Position numbers and translations under genes: made by a program | The notes under the pieces: generated by a model | What the model was told of the DNA's origin: nothing | Seen by the model: only the letters and a program-made list of their open reading frames with translations | Databases searched by the model: none | In this document: positions 1 through 11,424 of the stretch, in pieces | How the letters are laid out: each line of letters begins with the position of its first letter | Numbering within the stretch: position 1 is the first letter of the stretch | Origin: Malus domestica | Taxonomy: Eukaryota; Streptophyta; Magnoliopsida; Rosales; Rosaceae | DNA length: 64,000 bases | Direction of reading: 5' to 3' | Assembly (NCBI RefSeq): GCF_042453785.1 | Contig: NC_091677.1 | Span: 29,265,501 to 29,329,500 of the forward strand

Positions 1-124
1 CCCAACCGAAAAACAATTAACAAAGAAATTCTGATCCAATTCAATATACCAAATTTTGTTGGACGAATATATAACTGAAACTTGCAAAGTGGATTCATGT
101 ATAAGTTTCCTTTCACAATTACCA

Positions 125-430
125 GATTTATTTTTAGACCTTTTATATAAAATAGTTCATGAAATTAGTATAAATCCTTACTTTGGTCATTGACAATAAA
201 AACCGATAGAAGTGGTCCTTGATTTGCCCACCATAAATTATTCTTGACACTCCTCATTAAATTGTCATGTGAATGATCATGTAACAACTTTTTAAGGGTA
301 TTTTTATCAAACTAAACCTCATACTTAACGAGGATATTGACAATTTTTTTCATGAAATGATCAAAACAATTTTTGGTGAAAAAATTCAGAGACCGCCAAA
401 TCGATAATCAAAGGCCAAAGTGAAAAAGTA
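125..430. repeat. Dispersed repeat, copy 1
   Basis: This stretch shares order and wording with 33372-33690. Both carry agtggtcc, a tttgcccacc block, an aattatctTGg-like block and, about 150 bases on, cgaaatgatcaaaa or its near match. Both lie in the same orientation. No coding frame is seen. It looks like an old, diverged non-autonomous transposon, but I could not define its ends. Confidence 0.5.
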
Positions 431-2840
431 TGCTAATCTTTGATATTATTTTGACTAAAAAAAACTTTATTTTTAATGTCACCAAAACCTATCATAACCC
501 CGGATTTGAGCGGTACCTGAAATTTAAGAAATGGACGCAGATAGAAAATTCCCGTCGCAAATGGTAATACCAGAAAATTTGGACTTCTGTTGCCAAAGGT
601 GAAAAAACTGCAAATACCCAAGTAAAGTCAATAACCAAATTTGGGGGTGTTGATGTTTGGAGAGATGGGGTGGCCATAGCTATTGCTTCTTCTTCTTTTT
701 TTTTCCCTATTCTTTTTCTTTTTAGGTGTAGAAAGAGAATTGTCGCCTAGAGTCGGAATTTCAAGATAAAATATGATAAGTTGGATTTAGAAAGAGAATA
801 AAATGGTCTAAATAAATTTCCCTGTAAATACAATAAAGTATAGATGAGCTATGGCCTTCCCATAATGGTTGTTTAATGTTCTGGTCAAGGATGTGAACAT
901 TTCTATTTGAAATATTATCTTCTAGTGTGATGCTGTTTTTTACCAAACCTAGAGCTTTGTTCTTGATATCTAATTTCCGCTTTTCTACTTTCTCTTCGAT
1001 CTATTTTACTCACTCTGTTCTGCTATCTGACCTACATTAGTCATTGGATAAATAATGAGACCATCTAGAGGTAAACCAGGAAACCAACCTTGATAGAATA
1101 ATGGATGCCTGATATTTTACTCACACTTGTGGAAGTGATGGATGCAAAAGCATATGGTTGGCCAGAATTTCACTTTCAGTCAATTCAAGGAGGCCACAAT
1201 TTATCTTCAGAAGACGAGACAATGGAAAATGAATGGGAAAGTGTTGGGGCATTGTGGAAAAACGCACAAAACCAATAAAGTAGAATTATATAAAACGAAG
1301 AACTTGATGTGTACATTCCTAATATTAAATATCTTGTTGGTAGGTTGTGAATCCTGTGAATCTGGATTAGGATTGATGCTATCATCCTCTCTCTGTATAA
1401 ATAATTGATGTTTGTTTAAGCATATTGCATATGATTCGCATTCGGGGAATCTTGTATGGCATTTGGCATGTATCAGCCAAGCTGCCAAGGCGTCCCACAT
1501 TCCTGTTTCCTGTGCAAAACAATTACTGTCCTTCTCAGTGGTTGATGTAACAGAACCAAATATATAAGAAAGACTTTGGCTGTTCAAGGATTGAGAAGGA
1601 ATTCCTCCTCAAAATATGTCATGACCTGTTTACGAAATTTTTGTGTTCGTGAACAAAATAGTTTTTATTATGAATCACTATGTACAAATTTATCTCTACA
1701 AAACATCAATTAAACCTAAGATCGTTTGGTCGTCGAATTGTATACAAATAGATAGATGGATTAGGTAAAAAAGTTACAAACCGTGTATTTATTTGCTACA
1801 ATTGATTGACTGAACTACCTTAGTTTTAGTTGTTTTTTTTTTTTTTTTGGTAAATGATATTTACAATGTGAATTATAATATAAATAATTCTGATCATAAG
1901 CACAAAATTCTATATTTTGAGAAAGAACTTCTCCTAAACATTAAATAGCCAAGCTCTTCTAAAAAAATCTCTCTTCCAAGAACTAAAATCACAACCATCC
2001 ACAGGTGAATTGATATAGATATTTTACGTTTTTTGTTGGCTGGAGAGCTTTATAGACGACATTTTTTTAGGGAATGTAAAATGAACGGACGGAGGTGAGC
2101 CCTCCAATTAAATAAAGAAAAGTAAATGAAATTTCAAATTTATATCTCTTACGGTGTAAACTTACATGTGAAAATATGAATGAGATGTAGATGTAGATGT
2201 AGTCTTTGCATCTCACCATTCAAAATGCTTTTATGCAAGCCTACTCTTACAATGTGTAACATCAGCAGTGGTGAGCATCGCAAACTCCAATTAAAAGATA
2301 TTGCGTAAAAAATTAATCATCAATTTATAATACATGTCTTTTTTTTAACTATACTGTTCTACCAGTGTATAACATTAGGCAACAGAAATAACTCGTATAA
2401 AGTTTTCTCTGATGCGATTGATTCCAGCATTTCTTTTCTTTTCAGATACAACCAAATTATGAAAACAAATCATTGCGATACAAATTAGATCAGTTTTAGT
2501 TCCTTTAAATTTTTTTTTTGAGTATATATTCTCTTTCATATTCCGGTAAAAAGTGCGCATAAACAACTTTATTACTTTGTTCATGTAGATTAATATAGAA
2601 AATGTAAAAGAACGAACAACCTTTTCTTTTTCTTCGCAAAAGAACATATTTTCCTTAAAATAAACAGATACAGATCTAATCCAATCTAGGACCATTATAA
2701 ATTAGTTTAAATCAACTTTGCCTAATTTACTATTTAGCTATAAAAAAATAATAAAACAGAAAATTCATCTGTTGTCAAGTCGTTATCTTTCTGCACTTTT
2801 TGACAGCTCAAAGAACTAATTTTTTTTCTTTTACCACAAA
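431..2840. other. Gene-free intergenic DNA
   Basis: AT-rich sequence with short open frames on both strands, none with a recognisable domain or codon pattern. A T-run lies near 1833-1850. I see no gene, tRNA or clean transposon ends here. Confidence 0.5.
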
Positions 2841-2844
2841 CAGA

Positions 2845-2940
2845 TCCCTATCTAACAGTTCTTGCTTGTAACTAAGATATAATCATAATAAATCCCTATT
2901 TAATGGTTCGCGCTTGTAACTAAGATATAATCATAACAGT
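2845..2940. repeat. Tandem duplication, period 48 bp
   Basis: Two adjacent copies start with tccctat at 2845 and 2893. They share cttgtaactaagatataatc and differ at only a few bases. This is a simple local duplication with no coding content. Confidence 0.75.
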
Positions 2941-4277
2941 TTTACTTGTTTAATAGACATTTGTCACGCGTTAAAAGAGTGAATTATTGTCTAACAAACA
3001 CTCACCATGTGATAAACTGATGATGACTTGAGAGAATTTCTCGTTAGAATGCACAGCTAGCCAACTTGCAACTCAATGAAATATAATAAGATAAATTAAA
3101 ATTAGATATACATTATCCATAAACACTAGACAACTGCTAGAGTACATATATGATTTGCTAATTTTTAAAGGAAACCTTAAATTAGGATTAAAGATTTGTT
3201 TTACTGGCCATGTCATAGGATCCACAAACTTTAAGCGTCATTAATTGATAAGCATGAACTAAGAGCAGCATCATTAATTTACTTTATTTACCCTTTTCTA
3301 CTCTTTGTCTACCCTGCTTTATTATTCAGACAAACCTTCATGCCTTTCCAGCAGAAGGCTTTGGGGTGTATAATTAACCAACCATGGCATCGACTGATTT
3401 TGTGACCGGAAAGTTGATCCTGTTGCTGAATTTTGAACCATGATACCTGAAAAGACACTGCTGTATAGTCCGTGGAAGCCTGCTGGTACATGATAACAAG
3501 TGATTTTGGATAAGTTACTGACAGTGACTCAAGATAATGAAGGGTAAAAAGTGTAAATGAAAGTCTGAATCAAACATCACTACTTGATCACTATGGCCCA
3601 TTTGGTGAGCCGATTAGGATAGGTTGTGGACATTTAAAATGGGCTTGAGTCCAAGCAAATGTTTGATGCCTTGATGGGTTTAAAGAGGATCACGGTCAGG
3701 ATTCCAAGTTTAGAACACCACCGGATTCATTACCTCTCCGTTGTCATGGTTTGTGAGTCCAATGCGCTTTCTCCATCTGCAACCTCCAGTCGTCAACTTC
3801 AGAAGATCGAGATAAAATTTCAAAAGAGCGATGGTGGGTCACGGGTTACGAGCGGTATGACGGGTCGCAAGGGGCATAGAGTTGTTTACACCAAATATTA
3901 GACAAGTATCTCAACATATCCCTTCCAATCCTAAATGCAATAACCTATCATGTCCCCAGCCACCATATATGTTTATTATATGTTACCACTACAAGAAATA
4001 AATAAAAAATACTGAAAAGATGGCCATAAATTGACAGGTTCCATTTACTTGATGAACAATCACTAACTTGATAATAATCAAACGCAAAAGTGCCTACAAT
4101 ATTGATAATGTCCACACTGACACACATAGATGATAAGAACAAGTTTTATTTTTAAATTGATTTAGAAATTATTAAAAGATTAACTTCCACTCTCTAGATG
4201 CTTTAGCTTGAAAGTAACTACTTTCCCAAGTCTTAAAAAATCAAATCACATCATACAGGTTGTGCCCTTAACCTCCT
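2941..4277. other. Gene-free intergenic DNA
   Basis: No supportable gene or RNA is visible. The 80-residue frame at 3659-3901 has no family resemblance I can name. There is no clear transposon border. Confidence 0.45.
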
Positions 4278-4280
4278 TCA

Positions 4281-4859
4281 GAGCAAGTCCAGCGGTGCCC
4301 ATTGCCTAGTGGATCGGGAACCATTTCAATTCAATTGCCTCCCTCCCTTACTCCAGCCCATGTGGACGATTGGGCTCAGGGGAGGCCTGCGTGAGAGGGG
4401 AGGCGCGAATCAACTGCCCGAGCACTTGAAGGCGCTGATGTAAGGCTGACATCAGCTACATTATAAAATTAATAAAAAATGTAAAAAATTAATTAAAAAT
4501 CTGAATTTTTTTTTTAAATTAAAAAAATGATTTAATTTTTCTATAAATTCCTTATCATTATCTTCCACCTTACACCACAATTTTATATTTTCTCAAATAC
4601 TTTGGGTTGTAGTTTCTTATTTAATGACACGTGTCGTAACGAGACCGATTAAAAATCCTATCCGAAATTACAAATAAAATTATTTTTTATTATTTTATAA
4701 AATAGAAAATACTAATATGTTATTGCCTATTATCATGACTATTCAGTTTAGGGATGAAGATGCAAAAGATAATTACTATTCATTAAAGGTAGTTACTATT
4801 CATTGAAGGGGATTTAATAGGCAGTTGCCCTAGGGGGCCTTCCCATACTAGAAGTGCTC
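4281..4859. mobile_element. MITE, family with GAGCA ends (copy A)
   Basis: The left end reads GAGCAAGTCCAGCGG. The right end, read on the other strand, is GAGCACTTCTAG. A TTA follows the right end and TCA precedes the left, so one duplication base has probably mutated. About 370 bases of the right half match 62910-63282 closely, and the lengths (579 and 581 bp) are almost the same. The 3-bp TWA target site and short GAGC termini fit PIF/Harbinger-derived MITEs. No transposase is encoded. Confidence 0.75.
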
Positions 4860-4862
4860 TTA

Positions 4863-6405
4863 CATGACAAGCTGCAAAAAGGCCACTGCAATTCAATACT
4901 TCCAGGAGACTTTCGCAATTACTTTAAATTCTCTCAAAATTTTGTACATACGAAATTGAAATTCTGCTGTTAGTTTCTTCTGATTCATATCCTTCACATC
5001 AGCAGAGTAAAACAATAACTTTATCCTACAGAAATATTATAATATGTAAGAAAATCGATCTAAATATATCGGTGCATCATGTACTGATGCTCTCTAGTTA
5101 ACGAAGATTGGGGACAGAGTAGTCATATTTCATTAGTTGTTTTGTGATATCGTTTTAAATTGTTCACTGTTAATTAATTACAATAAGCAGCCCTAACTGG
5201 GAATCATACGAATCAAGACTATTTAGCTGCCTAGATAGCACTGCATACGATTGCCATCTCTGTGTGTGTCTCAATGTTTAGCAGCGACATGCTTACTTTC
5301 GTTAGGATGTCGAACTCGAAACATATTAGTATTTATTAGTAATCCTATCAGCACGAATGAATTCCTAATAACAAATCAAATGTTTCATCACACAAATGTC
5401 AAACACGATGGCTACAAATTGACAAGAAAAGTTTGCCGTTTAAATAAAAAACGCAGGTTGTTTAAATAACTACGAGGATGCTGGAATATCCATAGTAACC
5501 AAGTCAGGTTATCTTTCTTGGTATTGAACTTGAGATGCCAACACTTCTTTTTTTTCTTTTAAATACCGAACATTCCCAATAATTAATTTTAGAGATTATT
5601 TACCTTTCTGGAAGCCAGAACTTCAAAACGGAAAATGAAAGATAACGAATGCTTGGTAAAGTGATCATACGTTTGCAGTAAGCCTGCAATAGTACAATGA
5701 GATAGCATGCTAACAAGTAGATTTAGGTCTTATGAAAACTAACAAAAAATAACTGTAAAATTGTATTTCTTCTCCTAATTTGTTTTTGAGCGCTTAGCAA
5801 GTTGATATAATTGATCCCATGATAATCTGAAACCAAAGGAAAGCTTACATCATCAACAAACCAAGATACGCATCAAATTTTTTAACACAAAAGTGCCAAA
5901 AGAATAATACTTTGATGTATTGGGAAAAACTTATCTTCAAGATAAAGGTATCAATCCAAGAACTGAATGTAAAGAGCATTCTCCAATTTAAAATTTGAAA
6001 GCTCGCAAATGAGTAGACGATGACAGATTCAGACTAATCATGTTGTAATATAACCATTTGTAAAATATATGTTGTTGAAAGAAGATGCAGCAATTAAAAA
6101 TACAACTTGGCTACTGCAGATGATGCAGGGAAAGAGACGTTGATCATTTTCAGTGGTTGTGAATGGTAGCATGTTGTGCACCAAAATTGGCGCACAATCA
6201 AGTTTTCACCAACAGTTGCTGAAAAATGGAAAAAAATTCGAAAACTCTTTCGAGCATTTGTAAGAATAAGGACCGCATTAAATTCCATACAACATGAAAA
6301 ACTTCAACATCATCAGGTCTTCACAGGATGAAATATTTAATATGGTTTCCAGAGAAAAATAAAGTCATCGCAATGTTTGACCCAAGGTAACTGTCTCCTA
6401 GTATC
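4863..6405. other. Gene-free intergenic DNA
   Basis: AT-rich sequence with no gene or RNA I can support. The small frames at 5251-5469 and 6094-6288 have no recognisable domains. Confidence 0.45.
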
Positions 6406-6408
6406 TAT

Positions 6409-7061
6409 GGCCTCGTTTGGTACAAGTGATTGGATTGGAATTGATAAGACATTATTTTAAAGGTATTTTGAAAGAAGAGAAATGAAAAAACTGTGGCCAA
6501 CTTAATTAGAAGTAGGATGATGTAGGCCCGTCACCAAGAATTTTTGGCATCTCACCAAAATAATCCCATCGCAGGATAAGAATTTCAATCTCTGGAAACA
6601 GAACTTTTCTTTTAATAAATTATTTATTGTTTTTTATTACCGAATTACAAGGATACTTATAATGCCTTAAACCTAAAGAACGCAAGAAAGTAAACTTATT
6701 ATAGGAAAGAAATTCTAATCCAAAATAGAATACGAAACTAAATCTAAACCTAATCAAACTGGAAAGAATCTTAAACCTTATAAAAGTAGGAAATCAAAAG
6801 ACTCAAACCGTAGTGATTAAAAGGCTTAAACACACATTGATTTAGGCCTGCCTTCACTTTGGTTCGGCATCATAGGAGAATGATTACTCGAGAAGATAAG
6901 CTATCCATTCCAATACTCCCCTTAATGGGAGGATTGGGTGGAAGAAGTTTTATTCATGTCTAATCCTCTCACAAGGAAAAATCATTCTCATCTACCTTCA
7001 ATATGCCTTGAATGTCAAGGGGTTATCCCTTCCAATCCAATCATTTCTACCAAACAAGACC
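6409..7061. mobile_element. MITE-like element with long inverted ends
   Basis: The left end is GGCCTCGTTTGGTA followed by GATTGGATTGGAA. The right end, reverse-complemented, is GGTCTTGTTTGGTA followed by GATTGGATTGGAA. Direct TAT flanks both sides (6406-6408 and 7062-7064), consistent with a 3-bp target duplication. The interior has no transposase. It is related to the shorter element at 7238-7524. Confidence 0.7.
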
Positions 7062-7237
7062 TATCTAGGTCCACTTAATAGCTGATTATTAAAATTCTTC
7101 TAGCTACCTAGGGTAGGATCCAACTGATGTAAAATTAAGAAATTACATGTACAAAACTAGCAGAAGAAGCATGCATTCAGAAGATTATTAAAGGCGAAAT
7201 AATGGATTACCAACCACTCAATAAGTTCACGATTATA

Positions 7238-7524
7238 GGACTCGTTTGGTGTTTAGGATTGGATTGAAATGGATAATCCACTCCATTATATTCCAAGGTA
7301 TTGAAGCAAGAAATGAAAAAAATGGGTCCAAATTATTGCTCATTAAGGAGGAACCTTATCCATTTCAATCTCTCACAAAATGGTAGGTATTAAAGGGGAT
7401 AAGTTTCCTTCATGTCTAATCCATTTCAAATCCCCTCAAAATGATCATTTACCTTTACTTTCAATACACCTCGAAGACACTGAGTTAACCAATCCAATTC
7501 AATCCTAAAGACAAAACGAGACCC
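7238..7524. mobile_element. Short MITE related to 6409-7061
   Basis: Left end GGACTCGTTTGGTGTTTAGG and right end (other strand) GGGTCTCGTTTTGTCTTTAGG-like. ATA lies on each side (7235-7237 and 7525-7527). It is 287 bp and shares the GATTGGATTG block with its larger neighbour 176 bp upstream. Non-coding. Confidence 0.65.
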
Positions 7525-7527
7525 ATA

Positions 7528-7971
7528 TGTATTATGACAAAAGACATGAAACTACCATGCATTCCAAGTGAACGTCCTACATTAACAGTGAGAGAAGAAA
7601 CACTTTCAAAAAAAACATGTTCTCCAATGTGAGCCACATTTTGAGCAGCAACCACAAACAATCTACACAAGACAAGAATTTCCAGGTAGCAAATTAAACA
7701 AGACATTTCCAACAAAACATCATCACCAAAGGCAACCCATACACACAACCTTCAAAATGTTCTAAAAACCCGACACCATATCCAAAGCAATTGGCACCCA
7801 GGTTTGAAAACTTACCATTGATCCGACCAAACACAATTTGTTCAATGCACAATGTTGGAAATCGGGATTGAGGGATGCCTGTGTTTGGTTTTGAAGTTAA
7901 CTGGGATCCCTACCTAAAATAACAAAAAGGTCTCGGGCTGTTAGGATTCTGTAGAAAAAGTTTGGGATGAT
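7528..7971. other. Gene-free intergenic DNA downstream of the tRNA
   Basis: No protein gene is seen. The minus-strand frame at 7485-7748 has no recognisable domain and overlaps the end of a MITE. Confidence 0.4.
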
Positions 7972-7977
7972 AAAAAA
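7972..7977 (-). terminator. RNA polymerase III terminator of the tRNA
   Basis: Six A on the plus strand, which read as TTTTTT on the tRNA strand, lie 9 bases after the tRNA 3' end. A run of four or more T is the usual Pol III stop. Confidence 0.85.
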
Positions 7978-7985
7978 CGGACAAA

Positions 7986-8056
7986 TGCACCAGCCGGGAA
8001 TCGAACCCGGGTCTGTACCGTGGCAGGGTACTATTCTACCACTAGACCACTGGTGC
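7986..8056 (-). tRNA. tRNA-Gly, anticodon GCC
   Basis: Read on the minus strand, the gene starts GCACCAG and ends CTGGTGC plus discriminator A. This gives a perfect 7-bp acceptor stem. The D region carries the A-box form of TGGTCTAGTGGTAGAAT. The anticodon loop reads CTGCCAC, so the anticodon is GCC. The T arm carries GGTTCGATTCC, a canonical B box. Length is 71 bases, there is no intron, and CCA is not encoded, as expected in plants. CAACAA sits directly upstream, a context common at plant tRNA start sites, and a T6 terminator follows. It decodes GGC and GGU codons in cytosolic translation. I see no base that would disable it. Confidence 0.97.
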
Positions 8057-8329
8057 TTGTTGAACGCTGTCTCTTTAAATCCACATAAGATTAGGTTTAG
8101 CTTAGGTAAAGTCAATAAAAATAACACAATTCTATTCTCTCATTTAAGGTCAATAAAAATAATTTTCCTCACCAATTAAGATCAATATCACTTGTTCTAA
8201 AGAAGTTAACAAAGGACCATTGCAGTCAACCCTGGAAGGGTGTAATGAGAGCGTAAATGTGAAAACAAAGAGATTTAAGTCGTTTACCCAAAAAGATGCG
8301 TTACACCCATTGAAAATGTGTGTTATAAG

Positions 8330-8839
8330 TAAGGTCTAAAATATCGATATTTTCATCGAAATTTCCGTGTTTTTGAACTACCGATATTTCCGATATCATC
8401 GATATTTTAGACCTTGATAGGAACTCTATGTGGTACTAAGTCACTCATGTATCTTACCATACAACGTATAAAGTGTAAAATATTGTACTAATTCATTATA
8501 TATAAATGATTATGGTGTGTTTAAACTTCTTTCATTAATTACTACATATTTTCTACACTCACAATGTTTGCCAGATCGCTATATAATCAACTTAAATCAG
8601 TTAAATCCATCATCCAATGCATTTCCTTCCAATTTTTTGTGATAAACTAATAGATAATTGACTAAATAAACATCCTGCAAAGTTTCAATAAAATTTTCCA
8701 AGTTTTTCTTACAATTTCTGTTGTTTTTATTAAATTGTTATTGATATTAATAATATCCCAATATTTCCATCGAAATTTCCATATTTTTGGACTACCGATA
8801 TTTCCGATATCATCGAAATTTTAGAAATTTTAGACCTTG
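8330..8839. mobile_element. Fold-back element with AAGGTCTAAAAT ends
   Basis: The left end AAGGTCTAAAATATCGATA is matched by an inverted TTTTAGACCTT at 8838. A second inverted end lies at 8415, so the first 85 bases (8331-8415) are themselves nearly palindromic. The block cgaaatttcc...accgatatttccgatatcatcga occurs twice. The flanks GTTATAAG (8322-8329) and GTTACAAG (8840-8847) match at 7 of 8 positions, which suggests an 8-bp hAT-type target duplication. Non-coding. Confidence 0.7.
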
Positions 8840-9282
8840 GTTACAAGGATGCTCGATACAAGGTAACAAATATCTCTTGAGGATCCAACCCTTTTCTAAG
8901 GAGTGTCCTTCCTCTTTATACAGGCATGTCCTAAGCCCAAAAAGTCTTGGGCCTTCAATTCTTGAACCATCCCACTTGGTGAATGGGTTGCAAATGTGGG
9001 TTTGTTGCAGGCTCTCTCTCTTGTAAGCGAATGACACAAGAAGTGTATAGAAGACATTTTGGTCAGGTATGCTTTGGTTCCTGCGTCGAAAGTAGCCAAA
9101 CTGAGCGCTTGATTTTGTTAGTCCCCGAAGGCTGTCGGAACGTATTTTAAGTTGAGCACTCACTTCTTTTGGTCAGTGATAAGGATTCATAGTTTAATGG
9201 GTAAGGGTTCGGTGGCAGTGCCCTTTGGTCGTCCTTGATGTGTTGGAAGCTCTTGGGCTGCTTTATGGGCCTGGTAGCTTAA

Positions 9283-9792
9283 TCCTTAATTTTGTTGGCA
9301 TTTATGGACTTCTTCTAGAGGTCCATCTCAGAAGATTACGACTATACATTATTTTAATAAGACAATAAAAGACCCTGTGTTAACACCACTTGTTCAAATT
9401 TCTTACCTTTGACCTTAAAGTTATTAAGGATAAGAATGTAAATATCTCCTCAAGAGATAAAACTTAGAGACTAAGTAATTGTTACAGTTTTGTTAGGACA
9501 GCTAGTAATTGTTAGACTTTGTTAGGACAGTTTGTTAGACTTGGCTTACACGTATATATACTTAAATGTAATCTTATTGTGATTTGATGAAAATGAAAAT
9601 ACATTTTCCAAAATAGTATCAGAGCCTCTCTGTCTAACGACCGCCTCTTTCTCGATCCTTAATTTGGAAGGTCTTTATGTACTTCTTCTCTAGACCATCT
9701 TAGAAGATTACGACTACACATTATTTTAATAGGACAATAAAAGACCTTGCGTTAACACCACTTGTTCAAATTTCTTACCTTTGACCTTAAAG
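9283..9792 (+). repeat. Direct repeats around an LTR-like segment with a primer site
   Basis: A unit of about 137 bp at 9283-9420 recurs at 9656-9792, both containing aagattacgact and taacaccacttgttcaaatt. Between them lies a segment with repeated tgttaggacag blocks, a TATA-like gtatatatac near 9550, and tagtatcagagcc near 9616. The last is one base off the initiator tRNA-Met primer site of plant LTR elements. This may be a degraded copia-type LTR or a TRIM-like remnant. The order (repeat, LTR-like, repeat) is not that of a standard TRIM. Confidence 0.5.
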
Positions 9793-10380
9793 TCACAAAA
9801 TGTCGATTGAATTAATTTTAAAATATTTAGCGATCTTAATTAAATTACAATAAAAATAAAGTCACATGACAATTTGAATTTTGTTTTACCAATGTCGCGC
9901 TAAACATGTTGCACAACGAACATTTTGTATAGTAAACTTGCTAATGAATATGGTAATACACACAATACAACACGGAAGCGTCCAGAGTAATAGCAGCGGT
10001 GGTTTGGCTAATAAGACGATCATTACTTAAAAGGAGAGTATTTCTTAGTATGTTTCATTTTGTTCTTCTAGAGTAGTTTTTTTTCCGTGTATATTCAAGC
10101 AATATACTAATTTAATTGTAACCGTAACGAATGAGAATCGAACTAGGGTATAAAGGAAATCGCACTGATCTTGCCAAATGTGTTTTTCTTTAATTTAACT
10201 ACAAAATTGTCTTTCCGCAACACAATTTTGAGTGAGTGGGAGAGAATTTGATGGAAATTGAGAATGAATTTAGCATTCATGCATATGTGATTAAAGTATG
10301 AGATTAATACTCATTATTTTGACATGACTCTAACATCAAAATTTTATTCTCCCTCAAAATCCAACCATAAAAACGGCTCA
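9793..10380. other. Upstream region of the ubiquitin-like gene
   Basis: AT-rich, with no gene seen. It presumably includes the promoter of the gene starting at 10446, but I cannot point to a convincing TATA box. Confidence 0.35.
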
Positions 10381-10415
10381 TTTCCCAGCCGTTGAACGGT
10401 GATTTGAGTTTTCTG

Positions 10416-10440
10416 AAACCTAAACCCTAAACCCTAAACT
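10416..10440 (+). promoter_or_regulatory. Telo-box repeats just before the start codon
   Basis: Three tandem units of the plant telomere-type motif AAACCCTAA (the first missing one C) end 5 bases before the ATG of the triple ubiquitin-like gene. Telo-boxes are known near the transcription start of many plant translation-related and growth genes. Their role here is inferred from position only. Confidence 0.6.
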
Positions 10441-10445
10441 GTTTA

Positions 10446-11246
10446 GTGTTCTTAATCATAAAAACAAAGGCCAGGATGAGGGTAATCATTTCTTCACTGG
10501 GAAACAAATTTAGCATAGACGTGCATGTCAAAGAACCAGTTGTTGAAATCAAAAGGAAGATAGAACAAGTGTTGGGTGTCCCTGTGGATTCCCAAACCCT
10601 TGCAGTTTGTGGATGGGAGTTAATAGATGGATTAGACATGGAAGATTACCCAATTATCACTGAGGGTACTACAATTGACCTCACCATCAAATGGACGGGA
10701 TCCGGAACTCCGTTAAATTTACACCGTTCTAGTAGTAAAATTCAGATTACCATCAAGTTTTCAGCAAGGCAGCTTCCCATGGAAGTTGACACATCCGAAA
10801 CAGTACGTAGCCTTAAAGAAAAAATACACATCATGGACGGTACCCCCATCAAGAGGATGTCGCTCTTCTTCTGTGGAGCTGAGTTGGACGAAGATTTTCG
10901 TAATTTAAGCGATTACGGGATACATGCATTTTCGGAGATCGTTGTGTTCCAAAAGACTATGAGTCGTCTAAGAAATGAACCGGCAGCAAGAACGTTGAGT
11001 GTAGTGGTACAAACATCGTCGAGTTTACTCAACGCAACAACGATTCCATTGGAAGTGAAGGACTCGAGAACGGTTAATGAGTTGAGGCAATTTCTTTTGA
11101 GCAGGAAAATTCTCCCAGCGGATGATTATTTGTTTATACACAAGCAGAGGATCATGCGTGACAATTGCAGCCTCAGATGGCATGGTGTTGGTGATGGAGA
11201 TCTCCTATATGTATTTAAGGGGACTGTTTGTCGCAGCGGATATTGA
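10446..11246 (+). CDS. Protein with three tandem ubiquitin-like domains
   Basis: A single-exon frame of 266 residues. Three ubiquitin-fold repeats can be laid out at about residues 11-83, 98-170 and 182-260. Each has a beta-strand pair, a helix (EIKRKIEQVLGVP, SLKEKIHIMDGTP, NELRQFLLSRKI) and an LxxxGxEL-type turn, most clearly LAVCGWEL and LFFCGAEL. The protein is far more diverged than polyubiquitin, and neither the repeats nor the C terminus (VCRSGY) end in the Gly-Gly needed for conjugation. It is therefore more likely a binding or adaptor protein than a modifier. The start at 10446 gives the longest frame; Met11 (MRVIIS, at 10476) begins the first domain and is a plausible alternative start. 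AATAAA signals follow near 11305. The frame is intact, but no specific partner or role can be named. Such intronless tandem ubiquitin-like genes look like an expanded lineage-specific group. Confidence 0.85.
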   Translation: MFLIIKTKARMRVIISSLGNKFSIDVHVKEPVVEIKRKIEQVLGVPVDSQTLAVCGWELIDGLDMEDYPIITEGTTIDLTIKWTGSGTPLNLHRSSSKIQITIKFSARQLPMEVDTSETVRSLKEKIHIMDGTPIKRMSLFFCGAELDEDFRNLSDYGIHAFSEIVVFQKTMSRLRNEPAARTLSVVVQTSSSLLNATTIPLEVKDSRTVNELRQFLLSRKILPADDYLFIHKQRIMRDNCSLRWHGVGDGDLLYVFKGTVCRSGY

Positions 11247-11424
11247 ACTCAAATCTGTCGAGAAATCCCTACTACTACGTAGCTTTTAATTAAGGAAAAA
11301 AATGAATAAATAATTTTTCATTAATAAAAGAAAGAAAGCACACGAGTACTAATGTGTATTTGGAGCACACAAAAGCAGGAAGAAAAAAACAACAAACAAA
11401 CAAATCAAAGTGAAGTCAAATTTA

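Noticed and set aside
1207-1587. 126-codon minus-strand frame
   Set aside because: No domain, no neighbouring exon signals, and AT-rich context; likely chance.
8787-9163. Overlapping frames on both strands near 8.8-9.2 kb
   Set aside because: They start at non-ATG codons or overlap the fold-back element; no similarity.
10416-10440. Interstitial telomere
   Set aside because: Under three repeat units; a telo-box fits better than a telomere remnant.
10446-11246. Polyubiquitin gene
   Set aside because: Repeats are strongly diverged from each other and from ubiquitin, and there is no Gly-Gly at repeat ends.
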